Shown here in pieces: positions 45,698 to 56,020 of a stretch of DNA of 64,000 nt. The notes below the pieces were generated by a model. That model had not been told where the DNA came from and ran no database searches. It saw nothing but the letters and a program-made list of their open reading frames with translations. Source of the DNA: Cynocephalus volans. Taxonomy: Eukaryota; Chordata; Mammalia; Dermoptera; Cynocephalidae. The stretch spans positions 48,397,095 to 48,461,094 of the forward strand of contig NC_084464.1 of the NCBI RefSeq assembly GCF_027409185.1. The letters are read 5' to 3'. Within the stretch, counting starts at the first letter, position 1. Each line of letters opens with the position of its first letter. The position numbers and the translations under genes are program-made.

Positions 45698-48600
45698 ATG
45701 CTAGGAATAAATCAACACCTTTCAATAACAACTCTTAATGTAAAAGGCTTAAATTCCCCAATCAAAAGACACAGACTGGCTGACTGGATTAAAAAGGAGG
45801 ACCCAACTATATGCTGCCTACAAGAGACCCACCTCACCCATAAAGATTCACATAGACTAAGAGTGAAAAGATGGAAAAAGATTTACCATGCAAACAGAAA
45901 AGAAAAACGAGCTGGAGTAGCTATTCTTATATTGGACAAAATAGACTTTAAACTAAAAACCATAAAAAGAGACAATGAGGGACACTACTTAATGGTAAAA
46001 GGATTGATCCATCAAGAAGACATAACAATCATAAATATGTATGCACCCAATGTTGGAGCAGCCAGATTTATAAAACAAACTCTATTAGACCTAAAGAAGG
46101 AAATAGACACTAATACCATAACAGCAGGGGACCTGAACACCCCACTGTCAATATTAGACAGATCATCTAGGCAAAGAATCAGTAGAGAAACACAAGATCT
46201 AAACAATACTCTAGACCAATTGGAATTGGCAGATATCTACAGAACATTCCATCCAACAACCTCAGAATATTCATTCTTTTCATCAGCGCATGGATCATTC
46301 TCCAGGATAGATCACATATTAGGTCACAAATCAAGTCTCAGTAAATTCAAAAAAATTGGAATTTTCCCATGTATTTTCTCAGACCACAATGGATTAAAAC
46401 GAGAAATTAATAACAAACGAAACTCTGGAAACTATACAAATACATGGAAATTAAACAGCATTCTACTTAATGACATATGGGTCCAAGAAGAAATCAAGCA
46501 GGAAATCCAAAAATTTATTGAAACTAATGAAAATAATGATACATCATACCAAAATCTGTGGGATACTGCAAAAGCAGAATTAAGGGGGAAATTTATTGCA
46601 TTAAATACTCACCTCAGAAGAATGGAAAGATGGCAAGTGAACAACCTAACACTTCACCTTAAAGAACTAGAAAAACAAGAACAATCCAAACCTAAAGTTA
46701 GCAGACGGAAAGAAATCATTAAGATCAGAGCAGAACTGAATGAAATTGAAACCCAAAAACAATACAAAAGATCAATGAATCAAAAAGTTGGCTTTTGAAA
46801 AGATAAATAAAATTGACAAACCATTAGCATGGCTAACAAAAAAAAGAAGAGAGAAGATTCAAATAACAAAAATTAGAAATGAAAAAGGCAATATTACAAC
46901 TGATTCATCTGAAATACAAGGAATTATTCGAGACTACTATAAACAACTATACACCAACAAATTTGAAAATCTGGAGGAAATGGATAAATTTCTGGACACA
47001 CACAAGCTCCCAAAACTGAACTATGAAGACGTAGAAAATTTGAACAGACCAATAACAATAAAGGAGATTGAAGCTGTTATCAGAAGGCTCCCAACAAAGA
47101 AAAGCCCAGGGCCAGATGGATTCACAGCAGAATTTTACCAAACATTCAAAGAGGAATTGACACCGATTCTTTACAAACTATTCCAAAAGATTGAAACGGA
47201 CGCAAATCTCCCAAACTCATTCAATGAAGCAAACATCATCCTGATACCAAAACCAGGTAAAGATATAACCAAAAAAGAAAACTACAGGCCGATATCCTTG
47301 ATGAATATAGATGTAAAAATCCTCACTAAAATACTAGCAAACAGAATACAGCAACACATACATAAAATTATTCACCACGATCAAGTGGGATTCATCCCAG
47401 GGATGCAAGGTTGGTTCAACATACGCAAATCAATAAATGTGATACACCATATTAATAAAGTCAAACACAAGGACCATATGATCATCTCTATAGATGATGA
47501 AAAGCATTTGATAAAATTCAACACTCATTCATGACAAAGACCCTCTATAAGTTAGGTATAGAGGGAAAGTATCTCAACATAATTAAAGCCATATATGACA
47601 AACCCATTGCCAATATCATCCTGAATAGGGAAAAGCTGAAAGCTTTTCCTTTAAGAACAGGAACTAGACAAGGATGCCCACTCTCACCACTCCTACTCAA
47701 CATAGTGTTGGAAGTACTAACCAGAGCAATCAGAGAAGAGAAGGAAATAAAGGGCATCCGGATTGGAAAAGATGAAGTCAAACTGTCCCTGTTTGCAGAT
47801 GACATGATCCTGTATATCGAACAGCCTAAAACCTCTACAAAAAAACTGCTGGAATTGATAAATGATTTCAGCACAGTAGCAGGATACAAAATCAACACAC
47901 AAAAATCACTTTTCTCCAATAGTGAACATGCAGAACGAGAAATCAAGAAAGCCTGCCCATTTACAATAGCCACCAAAAAAAAAATACTTAGGAATTGAGT
48001 TAACCAAGGATGTGAAAAATCTCTCTAATGAGAACTACAAACCACTGCTGAGAGAAATTAGAGAGGATACAAGAAGATGGAAAGATATCCCATGCTCTTG
48101 GATTGGAAGAATCAACATAGTGAAAATGTCCATACTACCCAAAGTGATATACAAATTCAATGCAATCCCCATCAAAATTCCAAAGACATTTTTCTCAGAA
48201 ATGGAAAGAACTATCCAGACATTTATATGGAATAATAAAAGGCCACGCGTAGCCAAAGCAATGCTGAGCAAAAAAATAAATAAATAAAGCTGGAGGCATA
48301 ACAGTACCTGACTTTAAGCTATACCACAAAGCTATAATAACCAAAACAGTATGGTACTGGCATAAAAACAGACACACTGACCAATGGAATAGAATAAAGA
48401 ATCCATAAATGAACCCACACACTTACTGCCATCTGATCTTTGACAAAGGCACCAAGCCTATTCACTGGGGAAAGGACTGCCTCTTCAGCAAATGGTGCTG
48501 GGATAACTGGATATCGATATGCAGGAGAATGAAACTAGACCCATACCTCTCACCATATACTAAAATCAACTCAAAATGGATTAAGGATTTAAATATACAC

Positions 48601-49519
48601 CCTGAAACAATAAAACTTCTTAAAGAAAACTTAGGAGAAACACTTCAGGAAATAGGACTGGGCACAGACTTCATGAATACGACCCCAAAAGCACGGGCAA
48701 CCAAAGGAAAAATAAACAAATGGGATTATATCAAACTAAAAAGCTTCTGCACAGCAAAAGAAACAATTAACAGAGTTAAAAGACAACCAACAGAGTGGGA
48801 GAAAATATTTGCAAAATATACATCTGACAAAGGATTATATCCAGAATATATAAGGAACTCAAACAACTTTACAAGAAAAAAACAAGCAACCCAATTAAAA
48901 AATGGGCAAAAGAGCTAAGTAGGCATTTCTCTAAGGAAGATATACAAATGGCCAACAGACATATGAAAAAATGCTCAACATCACTCAGCATCCGGGAAAT
49001 GCAAATCAAAACCACACTGAGATACCATCTCACCCCAGTTAGGATGGCTAAAATCCAAAAGACTCTGAACGATAAATGTTGGTGAGGTTGCAGAGAAAAA
49101 GGAACTCTCATACATTGTTGGTGGGACTGCAAAATGGTGCAGCCTCTATGGAAAATGGTATGGAGGTTCCTCAAACAATTGCAGCTAGATTTACCATATG
49201 ACCCAGCTATCCCAATGCTGGGAATATACCCAGAGGAATGGAAATCATCAAGTCGAAGGTATACCTGTTCCCCAATGTTCATTGCAGCACTCTTTACAAT
49301 AGCCAAGAGTTGGAACCATCCCAATTGTCCATCATCGGATGAGTGGATATGGAAAATGTGGTACATCTACACAATGGAATACTACTCAGCTATAAAAACA
49401 AATGAAATACTGCCATTTGCAACAACATGGATGGACCTTGAGAGAATTATATTAAGTGAAACGAGTCAGGCACAGAAAGAGAAATACCACATGTTCTCAC
49501 TTATTGGTGGGAGCTAAAA
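45698..49519 (+). pseudogene. L1 ORF2 remnant (endonuclease and reverse transcriptase)
   Basis: ORF2 encodes the APE-type endonuclease and reverse transcriptase that nick and copy at the target. The first 366 codons (45698-46798) are open and keep N14, E43, D145, N147, D205, S228 and H230 of the endonuclease; position 192 is Ser instead of the usual Thr. After a frameshift, 46788-47534 holds fingers-palm motifs ([24 protein letters not shown]). A one-base loss near 47490 breaks the first catalytic Asp motif. FADD is intact at 47792-47803 in the next piece (47531-47998). Later pieces are 48012-48287, 48409-48918 and 49134-49517. At least five breaks make it non-functional. Confidence 0.92.
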
Positions 49520-49531
49520 ATTAATATATAA

Positions 49532-49534
<3 letters not shown>

Positions 49535-49566
<32 letters not shown>
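49535..49566. repeat. (AC)n run in an L1 3' UTR
   Basis: About 16 CA units immediately after the ORF2 end of the full-length L1, where its relatives at 42270 have AAAT/ACAA repeats. Confidence 0.9.
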
Positions 49567-49569
<3 letters not shown>

Positions 49570-50417
49570 CGGGGGGCGGGGGAAGAAGATATAACAACCA
49601 CAATTACTTGAAGTTGATACCACAAGCAAACAGAAAGGACATTGTTGGAGGGGAGGGAAGAGAGGGAGGAGGGAGGGAGGTTTTGGTAAGGGGCAACAAT
49701 AATCAACCACAATGTATATCGACAAAATAAAAGTTAAAAAAAAAAAAAAAGAAATCCTGAAAAAAAAAAATATCCCTCTGGATTGTACAAGGGTGACAGG
49801 GACCACTGATAACACATGTTATATGCTATTAATCTGACTTGGCTTCTTTCTCTCCCGCTTCATCCGAGGCTGGAGTATCCTCGTTTTTAGTTTCTCCATT
49901 TTCTACAGGTAAATCTTCTTTAGTTTCTTGGTTAGCCACTTCCGCCTGTTTTCCCTTTGTCCCCGTTTTTCCCTTTTGTTTTTACTTGTCTTCAAATTTA
50001 TCCTTTGCTGCTGCCTTTTTTTGGCTTCGTTTCTATTTTTGCAGGACCAGGTTTAGCTGACAACCTCGCCGACCTCTTGGGCTGTCCCTTCGCCTCCGCT
50101 TCGGCTGAGCTGACCTTCCTCTTGGGCATCTGGACGGCGGGGAGGGCGCCTGAGGCCAAGTCGCACCGGGAGCCCTGGCGGAGCTGGGCTGCCGGGCCGC
50201 TGCCGCTCCTCCCGCCGCCGGAGCTGCTGGGACTCGCGGTGGCCTTCAATGACTTGTTAGTAAATTTATACAGTTGTGCAATCATGGCCACAGTCCACTT
50301 TCAGAACATTTTTGACATCCCCCGAAATTCCTCCCAGTCTTTTTGCATCCAATCCCCATCCCCACCCCCATCTAACCCCAGGTAACTGTTTTTGGTCTCT
50401 ATAGAAACGGAGGTCGC

Positions 50418-50596
50418 CAAACCCGTGGCTCACTCAAGAGAGTATGGCGCTGGGAGCCCCGAGGCGGAAGGTTCGGATCCTATATAGGGATGGCCGGTGT
50501 GCTCACTGGCTGAGCGCGGTGCGGGCGACACCACACCAAGGGTTACGATCCCCTTACCGGTCATAAAACAAACAAACAAAAAAATTAAAAAAAGAA
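50418..50596 (+). mobile_element. CYN-type SINE (dimer) close to the RNF8 promoter
   Basis: Two tandem units: CAAACCCGTGGCTCACTC… to GGATCCTATATAGGGATGG, then CCGGTGTGCTCACTGGCTG… to CTTACCGGTCAT plus an A-rich tail. Perfect 15-bp duplications agaaacggaggtcgc at 50403-50417 and 50597-50611. The undamaged duplication suggests a recent, lineage-specific insertion about 0.5 kb before the RNF8 start codon. Confidence 0.9.
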
Positions 50597-50873
50597 AGAA
50601 ACGGAGGTCGCGCAAAATAGAAGCTATTTAGGAACAGACTAAACAGACTTAAAATTAGCAAAAGTTTGAAAGTTGATTAAAAGTGGGCCATAGTTTTAAA
50701 TAAGATGGCTATCATCACAACGCAATCATAAGGCGAAATTGCAAAAGAAGAGGAAAGGTGAGGAGAGGTTCCAGCGTGGGGCGGATAGGACCAGGGTGCT
50801 GGTTCTAGGGAGGGAGAGTCAGGGCGCCGGGAGGCCCTCCCGCCGCCCGGCCGCACCGCCCGGGCCTCCTCTC

Positions 50874-50884
50874 GCGCAGGCGCA
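50874..50884 (+). promoter_or_regulatory. NRF1-like palindrome GCGCAGGCGCA
   Basis: The core resembles the NRF1 recognition sequence (alternating GCGCA half-sites) and lies about 190 bp upstream of the RNF8 start codon in the CpG island. The match is by eye; binding is inferred. Confidence 0.4.
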
Positions 50885-51013
50885 GTGCTCCGGCGTCCCA
50901 GCCGGGGCTGCCTGGGCCTGCGGCCAGAGCGTGTGTTCGCATCGATCGCGAGCGCTCGGCGATTGCTTCTGTCTGTTGTTGATGTATGGCACCCGTGAGG
51001 AAGTAAACGGGAA

Positions 51014-51020
51014 GCCGGAA
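51014..51020 (+). promoter_or_regulatory. ETS-type site GCCGGAA
   Basis: A CCGGAA core about 55 bp before the RNF8 start codon, in a G-rich context (GGGAAGCCGGAACCGGG). Such sites are frequent near transcription starts of CpG-island genes. Function is inferred from sequence and position only. Confidence 0.4.
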
Positions 51021-51072
51021 CCGGGATCGGGGTCTCGTTCGGTGCTAACCGCCACCCCGGGCCGAGTGGGCT

Positions 51073-51183
51073 ATGGGGGAGCCTGGCTCCTTGGTCACCG
51101 GAGACTGCGCCCGTGGCCGAAGCTGGTGCTTGCGGCGAGTGGGGATGAATGCCGAATGGCTGCTGCTGGAGGACGGGCGCGAG
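51073..51183 (+). CDS. RNF8: RNF8 exon 1 coding part (N terminus, start of FHA domain)
   Basis: RNF8 is a nuclear E3 ubiquitin ligase. Its FHA domain binds phosphothreonine in MDC1 at DNA double-strand breaks, and its C-terminal RING domain, with UBC13, builds K63-linked chains. This exon encodes residues 1-37 (MGEPGSLVTGDCARGRSWCL…LLLEDGRE). The ATG has G at -3 and G at +4, is the first residue of the known family N terminus, and sits inside the CpG island. The donor is GAG|GTGAGC after 51183, phase 0. From memory the human protein differs at a few early residues, for example CEV where this has REV just before the FHA core. The RING and coiled-coil exons are outside the window. Confidence 0.95.
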
Positions 51184-52539
51184 GTGAGCGGGGAGGGGTC
51201 CTGTTGGGGCGAGGGAAGGGGGTTGGAGGAAGGAGTGGCGGGAAGGGAGCGAAGACGCCAGAGTGGGCGGGATGAATAAAAAAGGGAGTGCGAGCAGGGA
51301 AGAGGAGCGATTTGAAGGGAGAAAGGGGTTCTGGTGCGAGTGGTTGAGGGGTCTGAGGTGGTAGGTGTTTTGGGGGAAATAGGGACCGAGGGGAGAAAGG
51401 AAGAAAATAGGGTTCGGCTTGGGGGAGACCTGGAGGGCTACAGGGGGGCAGGGTGGGGACAGAAGACCTGGCTCGAGGGAGCGGGGATAAAATGGCCCCT
51501 TTGAGAGAGGCCTGAGCCTGGGGGGCGAGCTGGAGCAGGAGTTGGGGTTGCAGGAAGGGGCATAGCGAAAGGGGCGTGCAGAGGATGTGAGGAGAAGCTG
51601 GGGTTTCGAGAAGTAGCGGCAGGGGTCTGGGACAGCCCCTGTTTGGGTCTCATGGAGTCCTGCGGTGCCCTGCCGGGGCACTGAGGTGGAGCTGCCTCGA
51701 CTAATGACGCGAACCGCCGAGGGTCCTAGGCGGAGCCAGGGCTGCCGAGGGAGTGAACTTTCTCGAGTTTATTTTGAAAACGATTGCGAGTTTGGGGTTA
51801 TATCCCTTAAAATACTGAAATTTAATATAAAAAGTATTTCTCCTTTCCAACTCTTTGGAAAAATGAGCTGTTTGGGATGGGCCACATTTATCCTGTGAGT
51901 CTCGGTACTGCCGAGTGGCACCCCCTGAGTTGGGTCGGAGGTAGGGATTCAGAGTTCCTTCCAGAAGCTGCTTATCATCTTTGTTAATGCAGTCATAAAT
52001 ACAAACATTTTAAGAAGGAAAGGTGAGGCGCGGATCCAGTTGGGGGCCACTAGGACTGGGGTGGTGATTCTCAGAGGGTGAAGGAAGACTGGGGAGAGAG
52101 AGTTAGATTGCAGTCAGCCTGGTAAGGAGAACTGGGTCAGGGACAAGCTTGTGACTGGGAACCGTTTGGGTTTTGGAAATAATTCGTATGAAAGGTTTCC
52201 TTTGCAGTAAAACTGTGTGGTTGTTCATTACGTTGTAGATTAAAGAAAGGCTTGATTATTTTGTATGTTTAGATTTTTTTCTATAAACCACACAGTCTAA
52301 ATTCAGTGTAAATTCAGGAGCTATTTATTGAGTACTTACCTTGTTTGGTGTACTATGAGAGGGACAAATAGTAACTTCTGCACTCAAAGAGTTTATGGCT
52401 TGAATGGGAAAAGAGCATTTTTATACGCTGAAGCATTTTGAGAACATCCATGTGGGTTATATGACCGAGTGCCAAGAAGTGGATTTAGTACAATCCTAAA
52501 GCGGTGATTCTTCAAAGTCAAGGAGGAATTCAGGTCCAC

Positions 52540-52757
52540 CCTTTAAAAGAAGAGGAGTCTGTCTTTCTCTGCTCTCTCTGTTCTCTGTGCTTTCACCATC
52601 TTGCGATTTGAGTACCCTGGGTCACTGTTGCCACCACCAGACGGACCTTGGACTTCCCAGCCTCAGAAACTGTAAGCAATAGATGTCGTTTTTCTTTGTG
52701 CATCACCCAGATCCAGGTATTTTGTTATAAGCAACACAAAATGGACTAATACAACCA
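52540..52757 (+). mobile_element. 3' part of a MaLR LTR in RNF8 intron 1
   Basis: Contains GGACTTCCCAGCCTCAGAAAC, CACCCAGATCCAGGTATTTTG and the terminal AAATGGACTAATACA of MST/MLT-type LTRs. The 5' part is missing or too diverged to see. Confidence 0.75.
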
Positions 52758-54281
52758 GGAAGACACGTCTCTGCCTTGAAATATTTCTTCTATATAGGTG
52801 TTAGTGCCTGCAAGTCCACATTAGGCATTCATCCTTTTAGTTTGAGCACTCTCCCTGTGTGGCCCTTCCCAAAAGCATATACTTTTCAGAAGTTTAATGA
52901 ATTAAGACCCTAATATTTGAATAATGTAGTTATTTATAAAAATAACTTGTTATTGTGTATAACTATAATTTATTTCACATTAATTACTTAATCTGATCCC
53001 TGCACATGCACTACACTCTCAACACACAATCATTCTTTGAGGTAGCTTAGAGGTCAAGTGTTAACTCATTCTTTTAGATTCAGTTGCTACATATTAATTT
53101 GTTACTTCTGAATAGTTTAGTAGCACTGGAATCTTGAGGAGGGGGGATGGGGAGAGAGAATTAAAGTGCCTGTAGCAAAGGCAAGAAGTCTATGAAGCAC
53201 TCCAAGACATATTCTAAACCATTCCATAGCTTTGTGTGGGGCCACCTCTGTGAGTGAATGGTAAAGACATACTGGGAAGACTCCATACTGGCCCCATGTG
53301 GAGGAGAGGCCTGCCAGGCCTGGCTATGTGCAAGGTCAAGTCATAGGCAGTAGTTGGAGCATAACCTGCAGTGTGTGTGAAGAGAGGTCTGAATCAAAGC
53401 CAAGAGATGAAATCTTACTTGTTGTAATGGTCTCAAACTGTACAGAAGCTGGTTTGTTTTAGGAGGTGTACTGATGTCATTTAATTATAACAGCAAAGTA
53501 AGGTCAATTCCCTGCCTTTCCAGTGCCCCTCAAAGTCTCAGATTTGCAAATGAAATATTAGAACAGGGTTCCTCTCACTTCATTGATAGGAATACTGTAG
53601 TAAATAGTCTGAATGTATGTCTTTGACATTCTTAAACTGATCCAGAGAGTTCATGGAACAACAAATAAGTAGAGATTTATTTATTGCAAATTAGCTAGTC
53701 CCCAGGCCCTAAAAGTATCTAGGCCTTTGGGAAAAGCCATAGAAATCTCCTTTTTACCCTTTTTCTTCTCTTGTATTTGGTTTTCATGAAGCTTTCTGCC
53801 CTAAGGGGATTGGGAAAGGAAAGGATGGTTCTAGAGTATTTACTGGTCATTTGGGAAACGGAAAGAGTTGTATCCAGGAGGAAAGCAATTGCATTAGTGA
53901 AGGTGGCCAAGGACAAGATGATCTTCTAGATCAGTAATGTCAGTAAGCCCAAAGGCCTACAAAACTGTTGTAAATGGAAACAACTCCCAACATAGGTACT
54001 CAGTTCCCGTGGAGAATTTAGTTTTATGTTATGAGTGGTGCTGAGATTTCCATATAAGCTCATTACACCCTTTAACTGTGTTACAGGTAAAGTATCAGTA
54101 ATATCAAGGTAAATTCTAGGACCAGACAGTTAAGGGAAGGATGAAAAGAATGTTTCCTTCTTTTTCTGGATTCAAAGTCTATAGGAGGCAATTTCAGAAA
54201 AAGATACTCTTCTACTTTTTCTGCACTATTTTCCCCAGTCAGTCTGGCTGTCTCACCTCAAGTATTAAAGTGGAATATGGA

Positions 54282-54461
54282 GGCCCATGGCTCACTTGGG
54301 AGAGTGTGGTGCTGATAACACCAAGGCCATGTGTTCGGATTCCTGTATAGGGATGGCCGGTTAGCTCACTTGGGAGAGTGTGGTGCTGACAGCACCAAGT
54401 CAAGGGTTAAGATCCCCTTACTGGTCATCTTTAAAATAAATAAATAAATAAATAATAATAA
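54282..54461 (+). mobile_element. CYN-type SINE (dimer) in RNF8 intron 1
   Basis: Two units, the second beginning GGCCGGTTAGCTCACTTGGG, each with GATAACACC or GACAGCACC in the anticodon region, ending in an (AAAT)n tail. Duplication taaagtggaatatgga at 54266-54281 and 54462-54477. Confidence 0.9.
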
Positions 54462-55069
54462 TAAAGTGGAATATGGAATATTTCCTCCCTTAGAAAAAAA
54501 GCTATCTAAGTGGAAATTCTTACTGAATATGGGAGACAGATAAATCCTAAAATTCCATTTTTTAAAGGATAAACGTATTAATTCAGAGGGACTTCTGTAA
54601 TTAACGGAATTTCTGGTAAACTGTCAAAGAACCAAAAAACTTCAGACTCAGCGTTTTGGTGGAGGTGGTCACCACAACATTTTAAAGCGAATCAAGTCAG
54701 ATTGTAAGAGTTCCTAGCTGCTGTTCTGTATTTTCCAGTAGTGATAATCCATTTTCCAACTTCTGACCTAAAAAATGCCCATGCTGGTATCTGAGAGAAC
54801 CCATAGCCAAGATCTCTTTCGGATAGTCTTCAGCTTTTGATGGTTCAACTTATAATTTTTTGACTTTATGATGTTGCAGAAATAATATGCATTCAGTAGA
54901 AACTGTACTTCGAATTTTGAATTTTGATCTTTTCCCAAGTTAGTGATATGCGGTATGATACTCCCTTGTGATGCTGGACAGCTTAGGTTAGGTATATTAA
55001 ATGCATTTCAACTTAAGATATTTGGGTTTATTGGGACATAACCCATCATAGGTCAGGGAGCATCATCTG

Positions 55070-56020
55070 TATTCTATTTATTAACAAATATTTGCTGAGC
55101 ACCATACCAGGTACAGAAATACAGTGTTAAGACATAAAGTTCCTGCCCATGGAATTTATATTCTAGTAACGGAGAGGGAAAAAGTAAAACAAGAGAGAGA
55201 GAGAGAGAGAGTGTGTGGCAGCTGGCCAGTATGGGGATCTGAACCCACGACCTTGGTGTCATAAGGCTGCACTCTAACCAACTGAGCTAACCAGCCAGCC
55301 CCACAAACAAGATACTTTGGATTGTGATAGGTACGTGCTAATTACATGAAGAAATGTGATGGGTGGAAGCAGATAGCAGCTATGGATACGGATAAACAGT
55401 ATAGGCCTCTGAGGAGCTAAAACTTGAAAGGTGAGAAGGAGCCCATGCAAGGTCTGAGAGAAGAGTATTCTAAGCAGAGGGGACAAGTGAAAAGGCCCTC
55501 AAGTAGGCTGGAACTTGGGGGAGGGGGTTAAGGAAAAAGAGAAAGCTTGAATGGCTGAAGCAGCTAGTGTTGGCACCATGGTATGAGATGAAACTAAAGA
55601 GGTGGAGGAGCTCAGGACATTCAGAGCCTTATAGGCTATGGGAAGAAGTTTGGGTCTTTGAAAGGTTTTAAGGAAATAATGGAAATGATCTGATTTAAAA
55701 TTTTTACATTACCACTCCAGCTACTGTGTGAAGACAGGCAATCTGAAATAAAGTAGTGGCCATAGAGGTACAAGTGAACAGATTTAGTACATATTTGAAT
55801 TATAGCCAGTAGAATTGCTCATGGTTTAAATGTGGGGATGAGGGACAGAGATGAATCAAAGATGGCTTCTGGTATAGATGGCAGTATCAGTTACTGAGAT
55901 GAGAATTTGTGAGGAGGACTAGATTAGGTCTTAGAGACTCATGGTAGTCTTTGAGGGACTGAGGAGTACAGGCATGATTCTGAAAGATTTTTGAAAGGAG
56001 CAAAGAGGGCAGCTTTTAAA
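55070..56020 (-). mobile_element. L2 LINE fragment in RNF8 intron 1
   Basis: Begins AACAAATATTTGCTGAGCACC and continues with the L2 series of motifs (TCTAGTAACGGAGAGGG, GTGAAAAGGCCCTCAAG, CCTTATAGGCTATGG) in degraded form. Interrupted by a CYN SINE at 55195-55304. Confidence 0.78.
55195..55304 (-). mobile_element. CYN-type SINE (monomer) with a GA-repeat tail
   Basis: Reverse of GGGGCTGGCTGGTTAGCTCAG…GTTAGAGTGCAG… ending in GGCCAGCTGCC. Instead of a T-run in window sense it has a (GA)n run. The target octamer aaacaaga is repeated on both sides, within an L2. Confidence 0.83.

Larger units (their letters stand above)
43269..49766 (+). mobile_element. Full-length L1 retrotransposon, coding-defective
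   Basis: A 6.5-kb L1 bounded by imperfect duplications aaaatattcct (43258-43268) and aaaatatccct (49767-49777), with A-rich tail runs before the second. The order is a CpG-rich 5' UTR (43269-44593), ORF1 remnant (44594-45510), inter-ORF spacer (45511-45697), ORF2 remnant (45698-49519) and a 3' UTR with an (AC)n run, a G-rich tract and the tail. Its full length shows complete reverse transcription at insertion. Several frameshifts and stops show it is now inactive. It sits inside HMGN1 pseudogene copy 2. Confidence 0.92.
41969..50244 (-). pseudogene. Processed pseudogene of HMGN1 (copy 2), split by later insertions
   Basis: A second HMGN1 retrocopy on the minus strand, now spread over 8.3 kb because three elements landed in it. 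HMGN1-derived blocks are about 41969-42073 and 42491-42956 (3' UTR), 43073-43268 (3' UTR), and 49778-50244 (end of 3' UTR, coding part, 5' UTR). The start is at 50129 (MPKRKVSSAEAEAKGQ, with RLSAKPGPAK), and the frame stops after GSSKG. The old stop is at 49829-49831. The target duplication is ttcagtgactttt (41956-41968) and ttcaatgacttgt (50245-50257), within an old L1. Fewer early frame breaks than copy 1 leave the nucleosome-binding core readable, but the protein is truncated. Confidence 0.88.
28561..50400. other. Intergenic region between TBC1D22B and RNF8
   Basis: No functional gene is visible on either strand. Most of it is explained by the LTR, HMGN1 pseudogenes, L1, Tigger-type, MER20, MIR and CYN copies listed separately. 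30450-31240, 34950-36600, 36860-37500, 38150-38400 and 39770-40200 hold nothing I can name. Confidence 0.65.
41885..50400 (-). mobile_element. Ancient L1 hosting HMGN1 pseudogene copy 2
   Basis: 41885-41968 (TTACATACCATAAAATTCCCCC) and 50258-50400 (TTTATACAGTTGTGCAATC, ATTCCTCCCAGTC) join into one old minus-strand L1. Everything between came later. Confidence 0.7.
50760..51290 (+). promoter_or_regulatory. RNF8: CpG-island promoter and 5' UTR region of RNF8
   Basis: CpG density and GC content rise sharply here against AT-rich flanks, and the block ends just after the first coding exon. It contains a GCGCAGGCGCA (NRF1-like, 50874-50884) and a GCCGGAA ETS-type site (51014-51020), both common in TATA-less housekeeping promoters. 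I see no TATA box. The transcription start cannot be set from sequence alone. A CYN SINE and an HMGN1 pseudogene lie immediately upstream. Confidence 0.8.

Noticed and set aside
50677-51681. A 334-codon open frame antisense to the RNF8 promoter and first exon
   Set aside because: It is proline-, serine- and arginine-rich, follows the GC-rich strand composition and has no domain I recognise. The opposite strand carries a verified coding exon. An expected artefact of CpG islands.
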